Source of the DNA: Selaginella tamariscina
Lineage: Eukaryota > Streptophyta > Lycopodiopsida > Selaginellales > Selaginellaceae
Reading direction: 5' to 3'
Length of the DNA stretch: 64,000 nucleotides
NCBI GenBank assembly: GCA_003024785.1
Contig: PUQB01000030.1
Span: forward strand, 549,414 to 613,413
Shown here: positions 11,999 to 22,389 of the stretch, one piece after another
Layout: each line of letters begins with the position of its first letter
Numbering within the stretch: the first letter of the stretch is position 1
Translations under genes and position numbers: made by a program
Notes under the pieces: generated by a model
Database searches by the model: none
What the model saw: only the letters and a program-made list of their open reading frames with translations
What the model was told of the DNA's origin: nothing

Positions 11999-14465
11999 TC
12001 AGTCGCGGGGAGCAGTGATCTCGTGTATGGTCTCGCCGGCAGCCGAAGAAGAACTGCTACTGGACTTGAGCAGGCCGGACACGGATCTCTTACTCTTCTT
12101 GCGCCGGTTCAACACCGCAAAAACGTTTTCCAGTCGGCCGACAATCTCGGTCATTGTCGGTCTCTCGCGTCCCTCCAGTCTGACACACTCTTCGGCAAGC
12201 TCTGCTACTAGTGTAACTGCCTCCATCTCATCTGCTTGTCTGGGCGTTTGAACCCTCGGATCGAGAATCAGATTAACCTGTCCGGCAAGAATGTAGGGCG
12301 CAGCAAAATCCACCACATTGACAGGCAGTTGACGGTTCGGTTTCTGTTGATTCTCCACAATGATGGCTCTTTTCCCCGTCAGCAGCTCCAGAAGAACCAC
12401 TCCGAAACTGTACACGTCGCTCTTGGTCGTCAAATGCTGGAGACGGTAGTATTCCGGATCCATGTATCCCACGGTTCCGGCAGCAGTTAGCGACAGATGC
12501 GATTCCTCGTCACTCGGTCCCATGAGGGAGAGTCCGAAGTCGGACACCCGAGCTGATCCCTCCGAGTCGAGAAGAATGTTGCTGGATTTGATGTCACGAT
12601 GAATGATGGGAGGAACTGCATATGTGTGTAAGTATTCTATCCCCCTCGCTGCCTGGAGAGCGATACCAATGCGCACCCGCCAAGAGTTCATGTGTTTTAG
12701 AGTTTTTCGGGAAGTGAGTGTTCTTCCTGCGCTCTCCGCCTCTTGTTCTTCCTCCTTCCGTCCATGAAGATGGTCGTGAACGGTTCCATTCGGCATGAAG
12801 TCGTATACAAGGAGTCTTTCTTCACCTTCGGCACAGAATCCGACTAAGCTCACCAAATGCCGGTGGTGGAGACGTGTGAGGAACTCGAGCTCACTCTGGA
12901 ATGCAGCTTCCTTATCCTGGAACCGCTTCTTAGCAGCTGCGTCCAGATCCGAGCTTCCGGTACCTCCCCTCTTGATAGCGACTTCTCTCCCGTCCGACAA
13001 CACACCGCGGTAGACCGTCCCGAAGCTCCCGGTTCCTATCCGGTTATCGTCATTGAAGTTGTCTGTGGCAAGGGCAAGCTCATCCAACGTAAGAGCTTCA
13101 GCCCGACCGATTGTGTTCGATGCCCCGCTTCTCTGTCTCCGGAACTGCTGCTGCTGTGAGACCGTCACCGAGCCATTGTTTTGCGTTAACGGAGTGATGT
13201 ATTCTTCCACTGGATTCCCGCCTGCAGAGCCGTGTCAAGAACAGCAGACAACCGCAAGAACTCCCAGCAACAACCCGGTTGATCCAAGTACAATGCTGAC
13301 TATCTCGATTCTGCTCAGCCCGTTCTTCCTACGTCCCGGTGGAGGTGGCGATGGAACGACCTGTACTAAGGGAGGAGGAGGAGCGCGACTGCATTGCCTG
13401 TCACGGTTGTCCCTTCCGCATGCCGATATCTCAAGTGCCCCTTCTGGGCATTTGGTGCAGAACACACAAACATGCCGCGATGGAATCCCACATATGTTAC
13501 TCGAGGAGGAATTCCCACCTCGAAACTCTCATTAGGGCAGCTTACGCTCGTGCAGGTACCAGGGAGCGACTGACTCCCAACCGTCCGGTTGAAGCCATCT
13601 CCCAGCAGATCACTTCATGGTCACCGGTTCTTACCCCGCATGTGTACAAGTCACCAGCAGTTACGGAGTCAAACTGTGTCTGTTCCGGAGCCGACAGCTG
13701 ACCTGTGGAGTTGTCTCCCCAGCACACCACAAACCTTGTCTCCCGGTCGATAGCGCATGAATGTCTGGCACCCAGGCGAACTGAGAGAATTCGACATTGT
13801 TTGGAAATCTTGTCTGGTTGAACGCGTTGTCCCCCCAGCAGTATGTAACTGATCCAAACGTGGAGTACAGCCCACATACATGTCGGGCACCGGCAACAAC
13901 GAGAGAGAATTCACTGTTCACGGGTTGGAAACCGGCTGGTGTGTCCCCCCAGCAGAGAACCGTCCTGTTGGAGGAGACGATACCACATGAGAAATTCGAT
14001 CCGGCTGGTAACGTTGGTGAATTGTAGACCGCTCGGTGGGACGATGGATGTTCTCCAGCAGTCTACTCCACTGTCCGAGGATCGAATACCACACAAATGT
14101 GTATCTCCTACAGCGATTTGTGTGTAGTTATTGGGAGAAAGCCTCCTGGGAGAGCCCGTGTCGGACGATCCCCAGCAGAATGGTTGTCCTGTTGACTGTC
14201 GGATCCCGCAGAGAAACCCGTTACCACCGGAAATCCCCAGAAACGTTGCAGCTCCATAAGTGATATCCGATGTGTTATTGGAACCGGACCTCCAGCACCG
14301 GATTGTCCCGCCTGTTCCAGGGAGTATCCCACAAATCTGTGGTCCGTTGTAGATCCCGGCTAATCCCGACATGGAACCGAGCGATTCGATTCGGACTGGG
14401 AAGAAGCATACGAGCAACAGTAACAGGTTGCATCTCAGACATACCCAACAGGCAAATCTTGCCAT
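11999..14465 (-). CDS. CRINKLY4/CCR-like receptor kinase, ectodomain frame interrupted, kinase domain intact
   Basis: From the ATG at 14,465 the gene runs without an intron. In order it has a signal peptide, a set of crinkly (RCC1-like) repeats with the CGI...CWG signature (about 14,380-13,590), a cysteine-rich TNFR-like stretch (CTKCPEGALEISACG, near 13,460), a proline-rich linker, a membrane segment (near 13,300-13,240) and a serine/threonine kinase (13,120-12,080). The kinase keeps GTGSFG, the VAIK lysine, HRDIKSSN, DFG and a normal APE-equivalent (MDPEYY), so it should be active. In Arabidopsis, ACR4 and CCRs act at the plasma membrane in epidermal and root stem-cell signalling. The ectodomain is broken: the frame changes four times (one apparent one-base gain near 14,020, one-base losses near 13,780, 13,605 and 13,520) and an in-frame TGA lies at 13,235-13,237, just after the membrane segment. 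Two of the losses fall in G runs, so sequencing error is likely; otherwise this is a young pseudogene. Confidence 0.8.
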
Positions 14466-16638
14466 TAACTGCAGATTTCTTGTGCATTTCCTTCGAATTC
14501 TTGATCACTCTGTCGTGAATTCTCCCACATTCTCGGCAACTCTATACAAGAACTTACCAGGTGTACAGAGTCTTCTCTAAGCAGCGTATAGAGAAGAAAC
14601 GTTTCTAGACGAGTGGAGACTCGCTAGATACGCTGATTAATTCATAAACACGCGGTCAGCCCCTCTCATTTGACCGTTGACCGTCACTCCAGGGGGATAT
14701 TCTTAGAATAAACATACCGGAATATGCTGGGAATGTCGTGCTCCTGCCACTTGGCACGACGACCAAGTGTATGACTGACGTAGACTGAAGCGTACGTGAT
14801 ACGTGGACACGTATATACTAGATAATTAAGGGTTATTTTAATGATTAGTTTAGAATTTTTTAATCGATTTCTTATAGAAGATATACCGTCATTGTCTGTA
14901 TCTAAAGAGATTAAATATATATAACCCCAACCTTCTGCAACATATAAAGGAATCAAATCCTTTTCGAGTGCTCCGTCCCTTTCCATACTATTCGACAGGG
15001 TCAGTACCAACCTTATGTTGATATACATGTATTATATATATATATATAGTGAGTGGAGTGTATGGATGTTATCTGTTAACATACATAAATACATTACATA
15101 CACCTGTCATGTTGTGCATGTATATTTATACAGACGTGCATACGTGCATACAACTTATACACATGTATATTCATATATATATATCACAAATGTTTTAGTA
15201 ATAAGAATGTATATATATACATGTGTATGAGGTGGAATGCATTGGTTACGTGATTATTTTGAATTTTTCTTTCTAATCAGTTATATACAATTCAAACGAG
15301 TGTTTGTTGGTAATAACAAATAAATATTTGATGAACAGTGCCTAAAATAACAAATTGAAAATTATACATAACGTTCTTTTGCCCAATGTGCATATAAAAC
15401 AAATATGTACATGGAATGAAAGGGTCTAGATGTTTATCAATCGTTATCCTTGAGGTAACACATGTATTACACATCTATCTTCTCGTGTACTGTCAACACA
15501 CACACACACACACGTACGTATGTGAAATACATGTTATATTCATATATGTATGCTTTGGGATATATCATGTATGTGTAAAACCATGCGTATTTAATGAGTA
15601 TCTACAATTGGAAAATGAGCAGAGTGCATATAATGTTGCTTTCGACCTGTGGAATACGTTGACAAACTATATGGCAATAAATATATAGAATTGATACATA
15701 TACGTATATAGTACGTGAACTATAGTTAAGAAGAGGTAAACCTGTGGAAGGATTTATACTTTGTCTGTATACTGTACAAAAGAAAAGGACTTAGTAATGT
15801 GACAAAACTGAATAAAACACGTAAGAGTTTATTTGAACATTCAAACTCTCTATCTATTATTATGTATTAATATATTAATATGTACGAAATAAAATGTGTG
15901 ATGTGAAACTTATAGGAAACTAAAATATATTAAATACTGTAGTTAAATAATTGAATAAGATTGAATAAGACGTGTTTACATCACATTACAGATAGTTAAA
16001 CCCAGTAAAACATTAGTTACACGTTAGTTCACATATAAACTCAGATTCACACACGCAGACACACACACATACTATGAAATATGCTCTCTCTCTCTCTCAC
16101 ACACACACACACGCGCGCGCGCACACAGCACAGCAGTATCAAACAAGCAAGACATTTTATTTAATCTGTTTAGAATAATCTAACATATAAAGAAACGTAT
16201 ATACTTGTTTTAAAATTGCGTTTAGACACTATGTGCAAAATTGTATGCAGTTCTTGCCCCTCATGATAAAATAGCTTGTAAATATAACTAAGAGAGAGGT
16301 TTTGTTTATAATTAATTGATTTAATACAAAAAACAATTTACTTTTCAATATATGTTATACCATGTAATGTTACAGTACCTCTTTCTTTCCTTAGTGTCCG
16401 TTGGATACGTAAAATCAACGATGAAGAATCTGATGATATAAATCAGTTTAAGAAGTTCAGTAATAAAACTAAATTAATTAATTATTAATTATAATATCAA
16501 TAATAAAAAACTTAACCTGAGTTCAAGCTCCTCAAAACATACCTTATAGTTCGTTGGAACTTACATTTTAAAACAATATAGTAAGGCAAATTTATCTATA
16601 ATCAATTTATAATTAACAAAAACAAAAACACTTATGTA
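14466..16638. other. AT-rich spacer with TA, CA and CT runs
   Basis: I see no supported gene in this stretch. The first 200 bases would be the promoter and leader of the CRINKLY4-like gene. Compound CT/CA microsatellites occur near 15,500 and at 16,083-16,126. The last ~100 bases are the 3' UTR of the minus-strand DPM3 gene. Confidence 0.7.
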
Positions 16639-17398
16639 TCAATAAAATATCTCATTTTGCAAAAGATATTCTTTTGCTTCGGCAATGTCCTGCAAGACCA
16701 TTAAATAAATTAAACTTATGTGAAACTAGTGTGAAACTAAAATAATTTACCTGTTGAAGTAAGACTGCTTCTTTGGGACACGAAGGGAACACAATTAATC
16801 CATAGGCCACCATTACAACCCCATAACAACCTAACGCACAAATGGCCAAGATTGGTACCTAAATACAATACGATTAATATGTGATTAAACACAATTCAAC
16901 TAAAACAATTAAATAATTACATATTGATTAAAGAAAATAAAGAAACAGGCAATAAATAGCGTATAAAAACATGAGTTGAAGTTCATTCACACACACGTGT
17001 GTGTGTGTGTGTGGAGAGAGAGAGAAAAATACATACTCTTTGTTATAGTTTTGTCAAGGCTATGATACATGTACACGAGAGAATGACTGTATCAACCTAT
17101 ATACAGCTCTCTCTCTCTCTCAAAGAGTTCATTATATATATATATTGTGTGGTGTGTGTGTGTGTAAACTACAATATAATGTATAGACAAGATATCCAGT
17201 TCTATAGATTGTTCATTAACACACACACACACAAATTTCTTATATATAATCGAGATGTTATATTGATCTAAAGAATTAATAGATACTTACATAGGGAATT
17301 AAGGAGGCAACACGATCCGGAAGTTCAGAAAACAGTAAATTCAACCACAGAGCAGTAGCAACAACAGCGATCGCACTCAATTTGAAAATCTGCTTCAT
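16639..17398 (-). CDS. DPM3: Dolichol-phosphate mannose synthase subunit 3
   Basis: Three small exons (17,398-17,291, 16,858-16,751 and 16,689-16,639) join in phase 0 with GT-AG borders and give 88 residues, the usual DPM3 length. The N-terminus (MKQIFKLSAIAVVATALWLN) is a membrane segment. It is followed by a second hydrophobic segment with ICALGCYGVVMVAYGLIVF, then the family signature FPSCPKEAVLLQQ and the C-terminal DIAEAKEYL helix. In plants and animals DPM3 sits in the ER membrane and holds the catalytic subunit DPM1 there, supporting supply of mannose for N-glycans and GPI anchors. The gene starts 91 bases from the start of CNX5 on the other strand. No defect is visible. Confidence 0.9.
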
Positions 17399-17489
17399 AC
17401 TGACAAAGAACCCTAAGTCCCTGTTTCTAGGATTCATCAAGAATAACCCTAATCCTCTGTTTTATTCCGTAGGGTTTAGGGTTCCTGCG
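17399..17489. promoter_or_regulatory. Compact bidirectional promoter between DPM3 and CNX5 with telo-box motifs
   Basis: Only 91 bases separate the two start codons. Within them are three telo-box-like motifs: AACCCTAAG near 17,409, AACCCTAAT near 17,445 and GGGTTTAGGGTT near 17,472. Telo-boxes are known in promoters of growth-linked plant genes. Because the space is so small, both transcripts must have very short leaders or overlap. Confidence 0.6.
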
Positions 17490-20449
17490 ATGGGAGAAGG
17501 AGAAGCAGCTGATCTTCTTCGATCTGAGAATGTGCGACTCCAGGAGCAGATTGAGGTCCTTGAGCAGCGCCTACGGAGGGTCGGATTGACTCCAGATGCC
17601 TGTGATAATCCGTGGATTCGTACATATCCCATGGATTGAATCCATATGAGGTGCACAGGTACAGCAGACAGCTTCTTGTTCCTGCGTTCGGTGTCTCAGG
17701 TTCGTGAATATCTTTTATTTTGGATGAATTTTATCGCCGTTTGATCGACTAGGGCAGGAGCGGCTGCTGAAATCTTCAATTCTTGTCATTGGTTGTGGAG
17801 GATTAGGCTCTTCGGCTGCATTATATCTTGCTGCCGCTGGAATCGGTATATAATACTACATATACACCTACTCTAACATGTGTTATGTGTAATATGTATA
17901 TGTTAAAGTTTATAATCTATATAAAATATGTATTGTTTAGTTTCTCATGTGTTGACATATATTATGGAAGTACATATACTTATGATATGTATACTTCATG
18001 CATGTTTGTAATACGCAAATGGAATATTTATGTGTGTGAATTGATGCCTTGTCATAAACATGCCTATCTTTTTATGTACATATGGATGTGTATATATATC
18101 TGTATGCTTATTACATGAACTCTATGTTCATATACTTCTTTTCAATTATTTGTGCAGGCTGTCTTGGACTCGTTGATCGGGATACTGTAGAATTAAATAA
18201 TCTCCACCGTCAGGTATCCGTACGTGTGTGTGCGCGCACGCGCATGAGTTTTTGGAATTCATTCATATGTGCAATTTTATATTTGTTAGTATTCTATATG
18301 TTCTTTCCTATATAGATCATCCACACAGAAGCCGCAATCGGTACACCAAAAGTGACGTCTGCTGCTACAACTTGCAGCAGGTATGAAGTTTTGCACTTTA
18401 TTAAAGAGCGTGTGTTTTTTTTTAATCATTCCAAGATTTTGATTATTTGTACTATAGTACCTTACACTATTGATTGTTCATACAGGATCAATAGCTCACT
18501 CAAAATCTTGGAATTTCACGATGGATTTCATGCTGGCAATGCCTTGGAGATTGTGAAGAAGTATATTAATTGTGTGTGCGTGCGTATGCGTGTGTGTGTA
18601 TGCGTTTCCTTTTTAGTTCTGTTAGAAAGATTATTGTTGGTTGGACCTTAAATAAATATATACACAAAAATTATTCCCTTTATAATATATCATACTAAGT
18701 CTGAGACTCTTTTAGATGTCAAAAATGTCATTTTTTCACTATGAGGTTACATTTGTCGTGATATATCGCGATGTTTTGTTTTCTGACAGATTCGACGTGG
18801 TTGTAGATGCTACCGACAATTTACCCAGTCGTTACCTTATCAGTGATGCTTGTGTAGTTGCAAGGAAGGTAAGCAGCATATTATGTTCATATTTACAAGC
18901 GAATATAAAAATATAATATAAGATTTCTTAGTACAGTTAGAAGCAGTAACGCTCTTCAGTATATAATCAATGCATTTATTTGCAGCCACTAGTTTCTGGA
19001 GCAGCACTTGGTTTGGATGGCCAGGTATGTATCCATATATTTATGTACTTGTTTTGTATATATGAGTCTGTCGAAAATCAACATTTAGCCATTAAGTAGA
19101 TCGATATATACATGAATCTGTCTGTGTGATTTTATTCATACTCAAATCTTTACCTGGTTATTTGCAGCTTACGGTTTACAACCACGAAAATGGGCCTTGT
19201 TATCGTTGTTTATTCCCAGTACCTCCTCCACAAATGGCTTGCCAACGTTGCTCTGATAGTGGAGTTCTGGGTGTAGGCAAGTGTGTGTGTGTATGACGTT
19301 CTTATTCAAAGTTTAATGTTTTTAATTTCAGTTCCGGGAATTATCGGCTCGTTAGAAGCATTAGAAGCTATCAAACTTGCAAGTGGAGTTGGCGAGCCGC
19401 TTAGTAGCAGAATGTTGATCTTTGATGCCATCTTCTCAAGCTTCCAAAGCGTAAGTCCACACAGACTCTCCCTCACACATACATGGACAAACATGCACAT
19501 ATATACAATGCACACGAACAAATGATGTGTCGATATGGTAACTAAGTAATGGGAAACTTGAGCAGATCAAGCTAAGGGGGAGGAATCCAAACTGCCTTGC
19601 TTGCGGTGATAATCCACACATCTCTGCATCAGATTTCCACAAAATGAACTATGAAGAGTTCACAGGAGTTCCCATGACAGATGAGGTTCGCATATATGTG
19701 TGTATGTGTGCGTGTGTACAATTCTTTCTGTGTGTGTGTGTGTGTGTACTTCTAAGGAGATTACTTTCTGTAATATGTTATGCAGGCTCCAGCGAGAAAG
19801 CAGATTGTATCATTGGCAGACTCGCTTTCGTGTACACAACTCAAGCATATTATCGACAAAGGAGAGGCTCATATACTTCTAGACGTGCGTGACGAGCATC
19901 AATATGCAATCAGCTCCTTACCAAATTCCAAGAACATTCCTTTATCTCAACTTGAGAAGCGTATTAACGAGGTACTCTTTACCATACTCTCTCTCTCTTC
20001 TCTCTCACACACACACACACACACTTGAAGTCAATTATTGCGAAAGGGGTGGTGTATATGAAAATCAAAAAGCTTTGTTGACTATAAGGCCATTTAGTCA
20101 TCATAGAATTTTTATCACATTTGAAATCTTCATCACCTCCGCGTGTATACATAGACATACATGTATGTAAACGATAACGAACTTTCAACGATGGATGTAA
20201 TTTAACACACACACCGACGCACGCACACATACACACAACTAAACATATACTTATAATACTAAGTGATGTTCTCAGGTGGTTAAGTTACTGTCCACTAGTA
20301 ATTCCCCACTATACGTTGTATGTCGACGAGGAAACAGCTCCCAGGATGCCGTTGAGATTCTTAGAAAGGCGGGTTTTGATGCAAAAGATGTTACTGGAGG
20401 TCTCGAGTCCTGGTCCAAAGAGGTAGACCCAACATTTCCTTCATATTAA
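17490..20449 (+). CDS. CNX5: Molybdopterin-synthase sulfurylase / tRNA thiolation E1 (CNX5, MOCS3/UBA4 type)
   Basis: Twelve exons can be placed: 17,490-17,699; 17,753-17,845; 18,158-18,213; 18,316-18,380; 18,486-18,560; 18,790-18,868; 18,986-19,024; 19,168-19,276; 19,332-19,450; 19,566-19,685; 19,786-19,971; 20,276-20,449. The product is about 441 residues. A coiled N-terminus is followed by the E1-like adenylation domain ([10 protein letters not shown], then the ATP loop [19 protein letters not shown]), paired zinc cysteines (CYRC, CQRC, CLACGD), and a C-terminal rhodanese domain ([18 protein letters not shown]) with the active CRRGN loop. The enzyme adenylates and thiocarboxylates the small subunit of molybdopterin synthase and Urm1. 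Exon 1 appears one base short near 17,636 (GAT TGA where GAT TTG would fit), probably a homopolymer error. The intron after exon 8 has a GC donor. CYSTM converges from the other strand 152 bases downstream. Confidence 0.9.
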
Positions 20450-20600
20450 TATTGTTTATTTTAAAATGTTGTTTGAGAGTACACGCATATACATGGTAGA
20501 AAGAGACGTACTGTTTGATGTATTTTTCTTTTTTTAGTTTTTATAAATGTATATAATATAAAGAAATCGTACTACATACGCAAAGAGAACTGGTATCAAT

Positions 20601-21231
20601 TCAAAAGCATGCATCTAATAAGCAACAGCAACACAACGCCGCCAGACTGCAAAAAAAAACATATATAAATGATATACACGCACGCACACGCACACGCACA
20701 CGCACGCGCACATACCATCCTTCTAGGAAGGAAGGCCCTCTCTCTTGCTGGTATTGCTGCTGAGCCTGATAAGGCGGCTGAACAGGGTAGCCGGCGGGAG
20801 GATATCCTTGAGGATATCCCTGTGGTGGATAGCCTTGTGGGTATCCTTGTGCAGGTGGGTATCCCTCATATCCTGTAAACACCCACAAATCCGCAATTAA
20901 TCTAAATACACATATCCTAATATATATATAATATATAAACATTAAAAATCAATCAAACCCACATGAAATGATACGGACCCACAAAATAAATCTATAATAC
21001 ATGGAATTTGTGAATACCCACATAAATTCATAAATCAATCTATAATTTTTGCAACCCATATGAAATCGATACGCACCCACATAAAATCAATGAGAAATCC
21101 ACATACCCAAATGAAATCAATCAGAAATTCGTCTAATTTGTGCATAATCCGACATAATCACAAGTAATTTTACCTGGATAGCCTTGTGGGGGAGGAGCGG
21201 AAACAGGCGGCTTCTGATCGTAGTAGCTCAT
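20601..21231 (-). CDS. CYSTM family cysteine-rich tail protein with GYPP repeats
   Basis: Three exons (21,231-21,174, 20,872-20,716 and 20,646-20,601) give 86 residues. The N-terminal part is a GYPP/QGYP repeat region typical of plant CYSTM and related proteins (GYPPAQGYPQGYPPQGYPQG). The C-terminus is the CYSTM module: FLEGCLAAL followed by a CCCC block and CLLDACF. Such proteins are small, tail-anchored or membrane-associated, and are linked in plants and yeast to stress and metal tolerance; this is family knowledge. The last coding exon is only 46 bases and includes most of the cysteine module. The gene is tail-to-tail with CNX5. Confidence 0.85.
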
Positions 21232-21697
21232 ATCTTCTTCCGGAATGTACAACCTTGAGAGGAAGACAAGAAGGGTTTAATAGAAGATTCTTTAACGCGG
21301 AAAATACGCTTTCCAAGTGGGTTCTCGGCTTTAATTCAGCCGTTGGATCTCTTGGAATATGACGTAAGATGGCACTAAATATTAAATTATAACTTATTAA
21401 AAAATATTTATTTATTGTTATTATCTATACATTTGGGTCTATGTTGGTGTGTTCTTCAAATTAATTAATAGTTATTTAATATTATGACTTTAACTCACGT
21501 CAGAAAATCTTTTATTAACTCGTTTGTCAACTAGCTTACCTTGTAGCAATGGTATACATACACCCTGAACACAAACACACATATATACACCTTATAATGA
21601 AATAAACTATAAATGTTATTAAATTTAGAGTAGGTATATTACATATATTCAATTGCTTGCGTTTGTGATTAAATAACAAACTAATTATAGTTTTTTT

Positions 21698-21743
<46 letters not shown>

Positions 21744-22389
21744 ATATATATATATATATATATTTATTTATTAGTTTTTAGTTCTGAAATAAATTTTAAA
21801 ATTGAAGTTTCAAGATTTAAAACTTGTAATGGTACATATATAAGTCCCAAAGCTAAAGAAATTAAGGTAAAAGCAACGCGTGAATTCTAGTAGTAGTTTT
21901 GAGTTTAAAATATAAGTTTTAAATGATTAAATCAGTAGTGGGATTTAAAATGTCCCTGTTGATTTTGAAATGAAATTAAAACATTAAAACTAAAATTTAT
22001 AATAATTTTAAAATCAGTAATGCAATTTAATAAATATCATATATATAAAATGTAATCTATTTATGATAATATTTAAAATTATATTATTTAATATATGAAT
22101 TTGAAATAAAATAATACACTTTCGTTCTGAACTTGAGAGTGGATATGTAAATAATTACAGAATCAAAATATATTAAACATTATTTTTGGAGTGTATGACA
22201 ATATAAATAGTTGAAAAGTCGCATCAACCCATAATAACGGCACATATATAATTTATATATGTGCACATATGAGGTTGTGTTATTTAATAATACTTAAACC
22301 CTAAACCCTGTTGTTGGGGATAGGGTTTACAATGAAGATATGGAGGTACGAGGTGCGCGGCTGCGCAATTGCTTGTTCAGGATGTATCC
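21232..22389. other. AT-rich spacer; (TA)n tract and telo-box upstream of the PPR gene
   Basis: The left end is the likely promoter of the CYSTM gene. A (TA)n tract of about 75 bases lies at 21,697-21,770. Near the PPR start codon, AAACCCTAAACCCTG at about 22,297-22,310 and AGGGTTTA at about 22,321 form a telo-box pair, a plausible promoter element. I see no coding sequence in between. Confidence 0.6.

Noticed and set aside
12795-13535. Plus-strand open frames opposite the receptor kinase
   Set aside because: They are shadows of the minus-strand coding sequence and have no family match.
13500-13800. Programmed frameshifting in the receptor kinase
   Set aside because: No slippery site or stimulatory structure is evident, and the same one-base losses occur in unrelated genes in this window.
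20450-20600. CNX5 and CYSTM as a functional unit
   Set aside because: The genes converge with only 152 bases between stops, but they have no known shared role; close convergence alone is not evidence.
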